Part shown: piece after piece, positions 32,737-46,000 of the stretch
How positions within the stretch are numbered: the stretch's first letter is position 1
Layout: each line of letters begins with the position of its first letter
Source: Burhinus oedicnemus
Taxonomy: Eukaryota > Chordata > Aves > Charadriiformes > Burhinidae
Direction: 5' to 3'
Assembly (NCBI GenBank): GCA_008921705.1
Contig: VFFE01007624.1
Location: 52,184-116,183 of the forward strand
Length of the DNA: 64,000 nt
Notes under the pieces: model-generated
Databases searched by the model: none
What the model saw: only the letters and a program-made list of their open reading frames with translations
Told to the model about the DNA's origin: nothing
Translations under genes and position numbers: made by a program

Positions 32737-35700
32737 CGTTATTTCAGTTTTCCAGCAGGAAACAACCTGTACCCTTTTCTGAAAATGTGCGGGTACTTCT
32801 CCCACTGTGCTGGTGACTCTGGGCCAGGAGCCTCGCAGATCACTGTGCTTCCAACACGCTCCTCCTGCTATTTGGATGCTTTGAAGCACCAAGGAGATTT
32901 TCCTTCTGGCAACAGACTGTCAGCATAAATGAGTTGGTGAGTGTGTGCCCCCCCCCCGCCATATTTGCTACAGGAGGGGAGAGGTGCCTGTCTCCCACCC
33001 TACCAGCTACCATCCTTCCTAAAAGCCAGCGTAAGTTTTTTATTCCATTGAATAACTTTATTTCTATCGCTGTACTCTTGTGCTGGTTCATGTTCTGCCA
33101 GTTAATCACCTTTGCTTTCCTGTGCTCCGTTCTGTACGCTTCACCGCTTTACCTGTTCCCAGCTCTCGGCAGCATGTAGCTTTTCCCAAGTTATCCTGAG
33201 CTCCTGTAGCTGCCTCATCCTCTGTTCTTGCCCACAAGTGAAGTTTGCACCCAAGGAAAGTGTGGTTCACGAGAGCTGAGTGTACGCGCAGCCTGACATC
33301 TGAGTTAGTCACCCGGCTTGGCACACTGCTGTTGAAGCACAGCACACGACAGCCTCCAGCACAGGGCTTTCCTCTCCCGGCCGTAGCAGCCAGGGGCTGC
33401 CCAGGGGACCAGTTTGGCAGGGAACATCCCCAGATGCAGCTCCCGGGAGCGCCAGCCAGCCCGCGCAGAGGCTCCCGCCTTGCCGACAGCTGTAGGAGCA
33501 GGCTCTGCGGTGGAGGCCGGGGCAGCCGCTGGCAGCCTTGCCTTGGGTCCCTGCCCGGCTTTCTGCGGCAACGTGCGATGCGTTTGGCAGCGCTGCCTGA
33601 TTCCTCGTGGCCTGTGTCTACTCCCACACGCAGGGGAGCGTGTCGTGTCCATAGGACCTACGCTGCAACATCCAAAAAGCAAAGCCAGGCTGTAAGCAAA
33701 TGTCATTACTTCTGTGGTCTCCCTTCATAGCAAGAGTTAAAGGGCTGCCCTTTCTCTTTGTGCAGGCTCTTGACTTCTGTATCTGTCAGCGCACGTGCCT
33801 GATAACCAGGGATTCCACTGGGGCCGATACCGGGCCTCGGGATGTACCTGGCTGGGCAGGGGACAACAGAGCCACCTGCCACCTCCAGCCAGCTCAGGAG
33901 GCTCCCCTTGTATTTTTAAACTGCGTTGGGGTTTCCCAGGGGACCGGAGCTGAAGCATTCCCAGAGTGTCCACAGCATTCCCCAGATCCCAGCTTTTTGC
34001 ATGCTCTTACGTGTTTTCAAGCCGCTGCAATTGCAGGGGGATGGCCTCAATAATACCAGCCTGCCCCACAAGCCTTGCTTTATCCAGGAGAGTGAGTGTT
34101 GTGAAACCGCACCCCATCCTGTGATCATTTTAACAAGATGCTCAGGAAAAACCAGCTATCACCTTCCCTGGTAAGTTCAGCTCTCCCTGGATCATTATAT
34201 ACATCTCAACCCTGGCACAGTGTCAGAGAACCAACAGCTATTGAAGATAAGATCATGAATAGTTAATGTTCTCAGTTACCCAAGCATATTTAAAAATTAA
34301 CACTGCAGCCTGGTGCTGATGAGATTAAAAAACTGGGTCATCAAAGAGAGGAAAAAACAGAAAACAATTGCGTCTACCCTCGGGCTTCGCTAATGACTGA
34401 GTTTTTGTGGAAGATCCTATCCCTTCCTTGCTTTAATCCTTCAGTGGTTTGAAGTACTAGATACTTCATTAAACCGCCTTCTCTCCTGCCTGCCACATTC
34501 TTCTTTCCTCCGCTCCCGCAGGACTTTGTGGCCCCTTCAGGTGAGGCTCCAGGCTCGGGAGTGACGGCGCTGGTCAGTACCGTGAGCGCCCGCCCCACAC
34601 ACGTCCCCACATGCAGTGTGGAAGCCTGGGCACCAACAGAGCAACGGAGCTGATGGGCATGCCGGTGTGACGGCTTCAGTGACCCAGTGTGGTGGTCAGG
34701 GATGCGCATCCCAGGGGGGTGGGCAGGGGGCTGTGGCTGGGTGCAGCCCTGGTGAGGTGCTCCCCCTCCAGGAGCAGCCCCGTCTGTCCCTGGGCTCCCT
34801 CCAGGGTCCCCCTTGGAAAGCTCATCTCCTCTCCTCGTGGGGTGATGGCTTCGCCCTCTGCCAAATTAAGCCCAGCGTTTCAAGTCCATCAGGGTATGTG
34901 CTTAACAAGGGCATAAGCAAATAGCTGAGATGGGAAGAGAAGAGAGTCCTTCGGTCTGCAGGAGCCCCAGCGGGACTTTGGCAGGGCAGGTTCTGGTGCC
35001 AAGGCAGCCTCAGCTCTCTCCTGCGCCAGGAGCCCTCCCCAGGCTCTGGGCTGCTGTTACTCACGCGTAGGATGCTGGAAGAGATGCAGGATCCTTTTTC
35101 AGAATGAAACTAGGCGTTCATAGGCAGACAAGAGCATAGGGAACAAATATACTGTAAATCCTAACTTCTACGGCTCTTGCCCTGAAGTAGCTAACTGGGA
35201 AAACCAGGAGCCGGAAGCCGGGTTACCTCACCCTGGAAAGCGGGCAGCTGCCTGCAGCCAGCCGTCGGCGGCGTGGGAGCATGGACGGGCATCTGCCGGG
35301 GCAGGCAGTGCCGAAGGTGCAAATGCACCAACTGCTGGCCTGTGGATCCCCAGGTGAGTGAAGGTGGTTGTTGGCTCCCGTTGTGCATCCACCTGCCTGT
35401 TGGAGATGAGGTTTCCAACGCACTTGAGAGCGGCAGGAGAGCTTGTACCCTGCAGGTTACAGATACCGAGGGAGGAGGCAAGGAGCCCCCGGAGACCCAG
35501 GACACGCTGGGCAGAGCCGAGCACTGGGCTCCCACCACCTGATGTGGCTGCCGCCTGCTTTTCTTTCCCGTGCCTGATCCGGCTGTTTCTGGGTCTGTTC
35601 ATTCTCGCTGCACCGAGCTGGTCAGGACGGGAATCGGGATGCAATGCAGCACGGCAAAGAACGGGCAACCTTGGAGCATGTCCTTTAATCAAGGGCCTTT

Positions 35701-36400
35701 TCTTCCTGTGCCTGGGAGGCAGGTCCGGGTTGGGGTTCCTATTTGCAGGGAAATGGAGCGCTCTTAAGGCTACCGTTTATCTCATTTTCTCCCGATGAGA
35801 TGCTATCGATTTGCTCTGTGGAGGGACATTCGCTGATTGAATTGTGAGCGTTTATTGACAGGCCCTGACGGCTGCTGCGCTCGGCCGCGTGCTGCGGGGA
35901 GCTGCCGCTGCCGCAGGGTCGCTCCTGCTCTGCTTCCCCTTTCTGCTGATAATGTTTCATACCAGGGTTTATCTTGCAAGCTGACGGCTGCTTCATCCTG
36001 CAGAGGGGAAGCTGACCGCAGCCTGTCCCCGGCGGAGCAGGGCTGGGAGAGCCTTCCCTCCTGCCCACCCGGGACCAAGCCGTGTCCTGGAGCGGGATCC
36101 TGGCGCTGCACCAGGCCAGGGGCTGCTCCTGCCCTGTGCACCGAACTGGTGCCGTCCTCCCACCGCCTGCATCTCCCGCTGCTCAGGCCGCCCTGGGAGG
36201 TCTCCCCCTGCCTGGGGTGCGTTCAGCAACCAGCAGCTTGTTCCAGCCGGCGGGGACCCTGCGCCCTGCCTGGGCTGGGGGTCCGTGGGTGGCCACGGCG
36301 AGAGGCAGAGCAGGGCCAAGGGAAGGGTTAAAGCTCCGTCCCCGGAGCCCTGATGCACGGATCATGGCTCTGGGTTCCAGCTCATCTCTCTTGGCAAAGG
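32737..36400. other. Intergenic, no recognised gene
   Basis: Starts with mixed sequence (C10 run at 32948-32957), then GC-rich DNA with short AT-rich islands (for example 34190-34370). Open frames overlap on both strands without similarity. No RNA gene or repeat family was recognised. Confidence 0.6.
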
Positions 36401-37060
36401 CAGATTTTCTCAAAATGAGATCCTCTTGCGCATAACTTGCGTGTAACACAGGGGATAACTGCTCCGCTCATCACTTTGAAGGTTCAATTTCACATTAGGT
36501 TTAACGTCTCTTCTGAAGACTTATATATGTAATTCACCCCAGCGTTTAGAGAAATCTCCCACGTCCTTGCTCAGATTTATTGCTGATACCGTTTTGCCCG
36601 ATGCTGGATGTTGCAGGCGCATCTATCGAACAGTGGGCTGTGATTTGTGACTCGCCAAAGGGGATTTCAGGATGCAGAAATAAATGTGCCCTGCTCGATT
36701 AATAGCTAATAGCCTGCTGAGAGCATCCCTGGCAGCGTGTTTGGCTTGGGAAAGGACTGGCTGAACAGAGCGAGGAGCTGTTCTGCGGAGCAGGACGGAT
36801 CTCTTTCTGAAAAATTTTAATTAACTTAAAACAAATGCCCAGGAAAGGGCCAGCCATTAGCTGCCTTTGCTTCCTGAGACTCATCCCTGCTAATTAAGCG
36901 GTGTGTCAGTGCAAGTGACCTACAGATAACGCAGCACCCAATTTGCATTTAAATTAAAAAACATATTTTTAAAATAAAGGTTTCATTAAGCTCTGTTTGT
37001 TTGTCTTTCCAGGCATACACGTTATCAAACCCTTCACTGATTTTTATTGACTGGCTTTTG
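36400..37060. promoter_or_regulatory. AT-rich, homeodomain-motif-rich island (candidate conserved enhancer)
   Basis: About 650 bp of AT-rich, stop-rich sequence between GC-rich flanks. It has TAATTA at 36818-36823 and 36891-36896, a reverse octamer ATTTGCAT at 36941-36948, ATTAATAGCTAATAG near 36698, and an NKX2-like GCAAGTG near 36911. Conservation cannot be tested here. Confidence 0.35.
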
Positions 37061-40000
37061 GCCTGGCAGCTGTAGGGGTCCAGGCAGCACGGGCAGGTGC
37101 AGGCCCTCCCTGCCCTCGGATGCTCCGACACGGCCGGATCCGGAGTGGGAGAAGTTTTCTGCGGATCATCTGCTGCTGTGCAATGCGATGAGCTCTGCTG
37201 GCCAGAGCTGACTGGGCTGCGCATCCTCGGGAAGGTGCTTCTGACGGTGAGGGGCTCTCGGTGTCCTAAGTGGGACGTCACCGTTCCACCTGGTGGTTTT
37301 CCTCCCTGCGTTGTCATTACCTGCAGGAGCAGCAGCAGCCGCAGAGGTCTGCGGTTCCCTTGCGGGGCTGGGGCTGTGCCGGTGATTTTATGGAGAGGTT
37401 TTCCCTCCGCTGCTCCCAAAACACAGCACCACCCAGCCCGTCTGGCTGCCCAAAGCCTTCCCTTGCCTGCTGCTGCAATATGAAGGAACAGGTTGTGTAA
37501 CGGGTGTCACGGCCCCGCAGGGACTTACGCTAAACCAAGTGCCCGCAGCCGGAGGAGGCAGCTCCCAGGCTGCCAGAGAAAAGTGTCCGTCTGTCCTGCA
37601 GAGCAGCGTCATCTCCGCAGGGGCCTGGCTCCGGCGGGGACAGGGGGTTTGCACGGTTGATTGCACGGTGCACGCACCATCCCGCAGGCATCAGCGCAGC
37701 AGGGATGGGATGGGGGACCTCCGATGGACAATGGGACGTGTTGGTTCTGCATGGCTTCATGATGCTTTTCCTGTGAGAAGTTGGGTATTATGGGCTTCAC
37801 ACAGCATCCCCCCAGAACCTTGCACCGAGCCGTCGTCTGTAGCCCCCCGCGCACCACAGGGCAGGACCACCCGTCCCGCTGTTGGTCGGACCCTCATCCT
37901 GACCGCCGCGGGGCTGCCTGGCCGACGCCGACTCCCCTGAGGTCCTTAGCAAGGCTGAGCGATGCCGTGTCTAGAGGAGAGGGTCCTTGTGAGGGGATGG
38001 GGTGGAAGCATTTTCAGCGCAGAAGCTGGTTGCTGGGAATCCTTCAGTCGGCGGAGGCCAGGAGCGCACGGAAACGCTCCGGCAGCGCTGCCTCTTCTCG
38101 GGCAGGCCCTTACCCAGGGGCTCAGAGCCGTGTTTCTTGTGTTAATGTGGTTCATAAAATGCAGCCCGGATTCAAAAGCAGATGTGTCTCCACTGAGACC
38201 TCTCCCTTTCTCACCCTCATTTTTTAAACTGTAAGTAAGTACCAAGGCACAATGAGAGCTCCTCTGGCCTGAGCCGCGCTGCGCTCTGTGCCGTTGACGC
38301 CCGCGCACCGACATTCCCACGGACAGCAATGGTGTGCCCCGGCTTCTCTCTGGTGAGGAGGTGGAAGCTTTGGCTCTGCAGGGCAGGTTTCTCCCTGGCA
38401 GCAGCATTAATGGGATTTGAACTTCTGTGTGCAAAATTTAATTGCTGAGCATGGGCTCAAATTACGTGTGGGGGACATGGGAGCATCCATAAATCCAGTG
38501 ACCTCGCTAAAGGGAAGATCACCCTGCCAGCCTAACCTGGCCGGTCTCCTTGGCTTGAGCTGTGCTGCGGAGTTACTAGCAGTGACGCATCCGCCCCGGC
38601 CTGGGGGGAGAGGGGGCTCTGGAAGCTGCCCACCAGCTGCCAGGAATCATTGATGCATCCCTCTCGGCTCTTGTGGCTGTGCCGAGATCCAGGGGCCGCT
38701 GGTGCTGCCTGCTGAGACGTGTCCCCTCTTCCCCCGGTGTCGGCAGTGCTGTCCCCATGGGGCTGGCGGTGGGTGCCCCCGGGTTCGCTGCCCTGTGCCT
38801 GAATCCCCGCTGTGAGCTCCTGGGCCGCAGACCTCGGGTGGTTGAGCTGGCACAACCTCAGAGGTATCCGACTCCTCTGGATACCTTTCATCTCTCTGTC
38901 ATTCAACGCCATCAGATGTCCTCTGGCTCGTTTTCGTAGAGACTGACGCAAAAGCATCTGGCCCATCTCCATCCCCCTCTGCAGCCAGCCTGGGCCAGCG
39001 GTCCCATCCCCTGCAGCAGTCGTGGCACGCTGGGGCCGTGGTGCGCAGCTCCTCTATGCGCGGTGCTGACCGGCGGGCACATGGCACCGTGTCCTGCTGC
39101 TTCCGTGATGGACGTGCAGCGCTACTTGCCTGCCCCGCTCCTGGTGCACGATGGTGCCTCTCCCTCCCCTGGGCTCTGTGGCCGTGGAGCTGGCGCCTTG
39201 CTGAGCTGGCTGTGGTGACGCTGGGGTCTCCGCCGGATCGGTGCCACAGCAGGTCCTCTCGTCCTCCCTGGCCCCCTGGCCCGAAGCTGAGCTCCTGCGG
39301 TGGCCAGGTCCCCACTTGGGCGGTGGTACCTGGCTGCCTGCCACGGTTCTGCCCTCCCTTTCGGCTGCCCTTCGCTCCTCTGCTGGGGCCTGACAGCTCT
39401 GATTTCTTTCTCTCAGTTAGAGAACATGAGGTTTTTGACAGCTGCCTTTGCCATTATTCTTCCCTTAATGCTGTTGTTGTTTTGTGTTACTGTCAAATCG
39501 CATCTTATTGAAGTTCTTCCCATCCTGTCAGTGGCAGATGAGGAGCGCGAAGGGCTGCGTAATCTCCTGGCTCTGTCTGGGGAAATTGCCTTTTATTATT
39601 GATAAGGCAACGCTGCCTTTAGAGGACGCGACTCTGCCACGTGTTGGAGCGCAGCACCCTCGGCCCTGCCGGTGCCGGTGGGTGCTCCCGAGGAGGTCAG
39701 CCTGCCTCCGGCCTGAGCAGGCAGGAGAAGAGCCAAGGACTGCTGCGGCAAGGTGGGTGCCGAGGCCGGGATGCTCTCGGTGGGCACCTCTCCTGGGGGA
39801 GACGCCTGCCGCAGGAAAGGGACTGATCCTGCCCGGAGCATCCCAGCTGCTCTTCCTGCGCCTCGGAGGAGAGCAGGGCATCTGCTTCCCGCCTCTGTGC
39901 TCGCTCCCATCGCAGATCAGTAGCGCGGCACCCGCAGACGTGTGTCCACCTTGGCTCCAACGGGAGCCCTCAGAGGACTGGGCACCAGGCAGGGAAAACG

Positions 40001-43000
40001 CGCTGTCCTGGCTTATTTGGGCTGGGGGCTGCTGTGACCACCGGGGGGGGGGGTTGTGCATGTCAGTGGCCGTGCTCCTGCCCCACACAATCCCCTGGGG
40101 CTCCAGTGGGGTGTCTGGGGAAAGAAATCTAGGTCATTGCAAAAAACTCTCTCTCTCTGAACATTAAATATTTATCTGTGTTTACAGCACGTTGCAGCTC
40201 CCGGCTGCAGGGGAGGGGCGGCGATGCCAGGAGCAGCGCGTGTGCGTGCACACGTGTCGGTGAGCACAGGCGCAGGTGTGACGGAGGCGGCAACGGGCCC
40301 CTCGGTGATTTTGGAGCCAGACACGGCTGTCCCTGGCCTGCGTGCCCGTGGCTCTGCCGCTGTGTTTGAGGCTCTTGGCCACGCTGAGGTTCGCTCCCCG
40401 CAAAAGTAGCACCGGTTAATGCTGGTTAACGGCCCCACAGGGCAACTGGTCCCGGGAGCTGGAGGTGGAGGAGCAGGGTGGGGAGTGCTGGCTGGGAAGG
40501 GAACGCACAGGGAGAGGACACTGGTCCTCTGAGAGCTGATATCCCATTTCCAGGGTGGCTCTTGATCTGCCGATGAGCTCCAGTTACGCTTCACTCTGTG
40601 AACAGTCGCACCTTTGCAAAGCGACTGACACTTCCCACGGCATGCTAAAAATTCCCTGTCACCGGAGCGGTTCCTCTGGCTTTGTTCAGCGGGAGGGAGC
40701 TGTTTCTACCCACAAAGCGCCGTACAAAAGCCCGGGCGCTGCTCGGCCGCTGCAGGGCTGGCGGGCCAGAGGAGCAGGGCAGACCTGGTGGTTCCTGGGC
40801 ATGGGAAGCAGCAGCTCAGAGAGCCGGGGGGCTCGCATGCGGGACAGGGGGCTGTAGCGGGCGGGGGGTACCGCCGGGATACAGGCTTTGCAGGACGCGC
40901 CTCTATCTTCCTGTGCATGTTTAATACCCAGGTAATGGCGTGGCGAATCCTCGTTCATTGCCGGTGGCTCCCCTGCTCCGCGGGCGCCATGGAGAGGACG
41001 GGCTGACGGTCCCCCCCCGGCTCAGCATCCAGCTGCCCAAAGGGATTTGGTTGTGCGATCCAGGCTCTTCGCTGGCACTGAACTCGCTGCGATGCCGTGA
41101 AGGTCGTTCCCTTGGCGTGGGCCTCCTTCTGCTTGGCTTGTCTGTTGAAATCAGAAGTCCAACGTGGGCCGTGTCCTGGTGGCACGGCGAGCGAAGTCCC
41201 TGGGCTGGGAAGGGGCTGAGACGTGCCGAGCCCCGGGAGGCTGCGGGGCCAGGGCTCCGCTGCCAGCGCCCTTCGGTGATGGATCCAGTAGGAATCTGCA
41301 GATTCAGCACAAGCCCAGCAAAACGCTCTACTGCGCTTGTTGGAAGCCACCATAGCAAGCACTACTTTTTTTGCTGATAAATCTTGTTTTTTTAAATTAG
41401 CTGCATGTCAGACTGGTAAATAATGCATCTTGTAAATGAAAAGAGTGTTCAAACCCAGGCTGGAACAAACAGCCTGTGCTGCAGGTACGGCAAGTCCTGT
41501 GCAGCAGGGAGAACAAGCGGCAGCCGTACCTGGAAGCGGATTGCCTCCTGGACTGCTTTTCAAATTGCCTTTTTAAATCTTGAGTTCCCACAACATATTC
41601 CATGAGCTTTTCCCATCAGCATAAATCCAGGAGTACCTTTGATGGGAACATACAGGTTTTATACGTATGAACTCGGAGAGCAGCAGGGAAAGCAGGAGGC
41701 TCTGGAGGTATCGGCCCTGGAGAGAGCCAGCTCGCTCTCTCCTCTCATTCGCAGCCGTGTCAGGGCTGTCCCGGTAGGTGCCTCGCCGCAGACGCTGGCA
41801 GACGGCTTCCCCATGCCCATTAGCGCCGAGATTTGAGTGGAACAGATTGTTAATTACCATTAAAAGTCCCAGGAGCTACACGGTACCGTGTGCTGCCTGC
41901 CTGCATGGAACAGATGGGGTTGAAGCTCCTTGAGGTCTCAGATGCAGGTGGTTTTGCACTGGATAAACCCCCCCGTGACCCCCAGCTTTTTCTTGGGGAA
42001 ACCCAGTCCCGAGTGGGACGTGCTGGGACAGTCTGGCCTGGGCACTGGAGCCCCGGCAGCGCTGGGCGCAGCCGCGAGCCTCACTGCTGCAGTCCGAAGG
42101 GCAAGAGCATCGCCTCACCTTGGCTGCTCAGCCTTGGAAGTCACGTACGGCTCTCGCGCAGAGGGCTGTCACCGCAGCTGTTTGTGGCAGGTCTCTGCCA
42201 CGCGTGTTGGTCGCACAAAGCCCTGAAGCTGTCCTGTTCGGTTTCCAGCTCCCCAGCAAGACGTTCCGGGTTGCTTTGGACACAGGCAGCCGCAGAGCGG
42301 ACCTCTGCAGGCGAAGGACTTGAAGTCAGAAAGCGGCGTGGACTCCAGAGGGGCTGGAGTGCTGCCCTATGGACAGGTTTCCTCACGGCTGCAGAATAGT
42401 AAACCTGGGGCAGACCCCGGGTTGTTTGCTGAGTCCCGTCACCATCAGGCGTGCGGGGGACCCGGGGCCCTTTGCGCAGCGGCAGCACCCCACGGCAGCC
42501 GGCACGGGGCAGCACCGTAGCAAACACCCCGGGCGAGCGGCTGGGGCTCGGCGGTTTGGTGGCGATGCTCTGGAGGAGCTGCGTCTCTCCAGGAAGGCCG
42601 GTGACGGGGGGGTTCGGCCCGTCGGCAGAGCTGCTGCCCGACTCTGAGCAGGCTGCGGCGAGGAGAGTTTGTCGGTGATAATGACATGCTGTTATCGGCA
42701 GCAATTACTGATCAGCAAAGTGCCGTGAGGCAGTACGGAGGAGCCTGTGGGATGGATGTGAAAACAGTATGATGGATTCCTTGAATACTGCTAAATGGGT
42801 AGGGAACAGTTAAGGGCTAATTAAAAATCTGGACCGCTTCCAGGAATAGACAAAATGGGATAGTCAAGGTGCTTGTGAACTGTTGTTAAAAGACAAGTTC
42901 TTCGCTTTGGGGGTTGAGATGCCGCAGCTGCGCAGCATCCTCCCGCCCGGCTGCCCCTCCGTGTCCGACAGCAGCGCGAGCGGGTGGCCGTGGCCGAGTC

Positions 43001-46000
43001 CGTGGCTGAAGGGTGGTGCGGGTGGGACGCAGACCCTGCGGCGGTGCCTGGGGTCCTGCCCGGCCAGCGCAGGGGCTCGTGGCATGGCTGGACACGGGGA
43101 GGAGGAGAAGCAGTGCTGAACCTCACGGTGCCCATCCAGCCACCGCCGCTGGTTCGCTTTAAACTCCAAAGCTGATTCCCCACAAAGGTAATTTTCTGCT
43201 TCTCTGACTCAATTCTATTCATCTTTTAGAGGGTAATTAGCATCACTTCAGTGTTCTTTTATGCCCAACTAATTGCACCTTGTTTCAGGAGTGAAAGTTA
43301 ATGCCTCTCCGTTTAGGTTAGTGCAGCAATTTATGATTAGGGATGAGGCCAGGCAGAAAAGCGCACCAGAAGTGGCGCTGCCTGCCTGCCTGGCTTGAGA
43401 CTCGCTGCTTGCACCGGTGGAAAGATTTCCCATTTCACGTTTGAGCTGCTCCTGGATGCCACAGCTGCGCAGTGGTGAGCCCGCAGCGCTAAAGCCGCAC
43501 GCAGCAGCCTCTGCACCGCGGGCCGTGGGGGCCGGCACCGCGGGTCCTCCTCTGGGACAGGGCACTGTGCGGCGACGTGCGCTGCGCAAGCCTCCTGCTA
43601 TGGCAGCATTTACCTAACGAGTGGCTAATTGTTCTTTATTTTTAGGCAGTTTGACCGAAGGAATTGTACCCGCATCCCAAACCCAGGCGCTCGGCTGTCA
43701 CCCAGCTGGAGGTCTTGCTGTGACGCCTCCCAAAGGACGGCTGATCGACCTCCTCCCCCTGCAACAGCAAAGGCATTTTCGGCAGTTCCCGTGCTGCTCG
43801 CGAGCGCTGGGATGGCAGCCCGGCCAAGCCCGACACCAAAACTTCAGGGGACCAGAGCCCCCGGGAGCGGGCCCGGCTCTGGATGTGTGCCGGCCCGTCA
43901 TCGGCAGGGCTGCAGCCTGCAAATGGTGCCTGGCAAACGCCAACCAGACGGCGTGTTCGGAGGCCTCGTTTAAGGAGCTGCTGATGAGGCATCAGCGACT
44001 TTGATAGCGTCAAGGACTAGAAAGTAAATACTTCCACTATAAATCTTGTCTGCTTTAAAGTAGGTTATATTTTCAAAGCGCTTTAGTTCTTAGGAATTTA
44101 ATATTGCGATGTCAATTGTAAGACAAGTAATTGGATGGGGAGAAGGTTGTTACCGGAACCTGAGATTAAAGGCAGGATTTGAAACGCCGTGTTGCAGGCG
44201 GGTGGGTGTTTTTGTTCACTGCAAATATGACACCGGAGGTTTCGCAGGCAGCGTTTCTGTTTGAAGTGGGCTCTGCTGCTCCACGAGGTTTGCTGCGCCT
44301 GTGCCGTGTCCTGCCGCAGACTGAACACGAGATGACTCGTGGAGCCGAAGGTAGGAAGAGAACGCATTTCCTCGCGAAAGCAGCCGTGCAGCGACGCTCT
44401 TGCACGAGGCTTCTCCGGCGCCACTTCCCCACCGGGACCCCAAAGGGCCACCGTGCCGGCAAGGCAGCGAGGGGCAAGGAGCTGCTGGTGCCCGCTGCCC
44501 CCGGGTGGGCAGGGGGGTTCCCGGTCATGGGGGGTCCCGGGCTCCTCTTGGTGGGTGCTCTCGGGGTGCAGCGTGCTGCGGCCATCCCCCCTGGGTGCTG
44601 CGGTTGGGTCAGAGTGGTCAGAGGGCGGATGGGAGGCGTGAGCAGGACGCTTTTGGGGCTGGGGCTGGCTCTCCCAGCTGGCTCTCAGCCCTGCCGGCTC
44701 CCTGCTTGCCCTGCGACACGAGGTGAGCGTCTGAGACAGGGCAAGAGGCCGAGACGGCCACTGGCCCAAAGTCGGGGCACAGCTCCTGGAGCAAACCGCT
44801 TCCGTGGGAAGGGGCAAGGGCAACCGGAGCAGGCAGACACCAAATCTCCCTCCTGCTGAACCGGCATGCCGAAAGCCCCTCAGCACACAACACGAGGCTG
44901 AATCCCTGCAGAGACCCGGCTGCGGGCCGGTGTTCATGCTGGGGGTGATTCCCATGGGGGCTGCACCCGCGGGATGGCTCCAGCGGAGGAGATCTCTCTC
45001 CCTGCACGCTGCCGTGCCCAGGACGCTCATCTGCAGGAGTGGTGTGTCCATGTGAGGGAGAAGCTCCAGACCTGCGCTTAATCCTCCCCATGAGTGGGTT
45101 GCTTTAATCTCATCGAGCAGTTTATATTGTAGGTTATTAAAAGTGCTTTGCACCCACGCTGGGAGAGACCCGGGCTGCTCCCAGGGAAGCCTCTGCCTCC
45201 CCGCCACCCTCCCTCACCCACTTCTGCCTGGGGATGGAGTTTCTGATGTCCCATGAACAACGTTTTCTTGGTCTGTCCCTTTCCAAGCCATGGGCTGCAC
45301 TAGCGTGAGCCAGCACCGTGTCGGAGCCGAGCAGGAGCTGGCTGAACCCCAGCTCTCCCCGCGGGGCCGAGTCAGTGCTCCCCAGAGCCCCCGGCCATGG
45401 GGCCCAGCTGCCACCCCGTCGCCGCAGACTTTCTCCAAGGGGCGAAGCGGTGCGGGTGGAAGTCCTGCAGCACCGGCAATCGCACCCGGTGCAGTGCTCC
45501 CACCCGAGGTTGTGCCAGGAGGGGCCTGATCCTGCAGCCATGTGCTCTCCCGGCGCCCCTCTGCCCAGCCCAGCTGAGCTCAGAAGAAAACGTGCTTGGT
45601 TTAACAACAAGACTTCGATATTTCCAGTCCTAACCTTTCTGTAAAACAGCGGCTATCGGACAGGTGAGCTGGTCAGCTGTGCCTAATGTAGATTGATAGC
45701 GGATCAGCTTTTCTGTCTTAATTTGCTTATGACCTAGAGAATTAGCGGAGAGGATCTGTTATCCTGCCAGTGCACTAATGACTCCTGCAAGAGAAGGGCT
45801 CCCCAGGGAAGGAGTGGTATTTGCTAACCTTTCCCTGGCTCACTTTACATAATAGCACGCTCCTCCAAATGTCCTCAGCGTGACTGGCTATTCCCCTTCT
45901 CCTTCATTCTGCGTGGTATTTTACTTTTGAAATTTCAAGAATATTGCTCAGTAAGGAAAGGTGCTGAATTCCTCATGTCACTCATCTTCCCTCTCCCTTT

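Noticed and set aside
25505..36948. Single octamers at 25505, 29806, 31310 and 36941
   Set aside because: Isolated ATGCAAAT matches are expected by chance in AT-rich sequence of this length. Only the paired copy near 4866-4909 is reported as notable.
44098..45207. 369-codon open frame on the minus strand
   Set aside because: It has no signal, domain, repeat or known family pattern. It overlaps plus-strand frames of similar quality in GC-rich DNA, and no splice or promoter context supports it.
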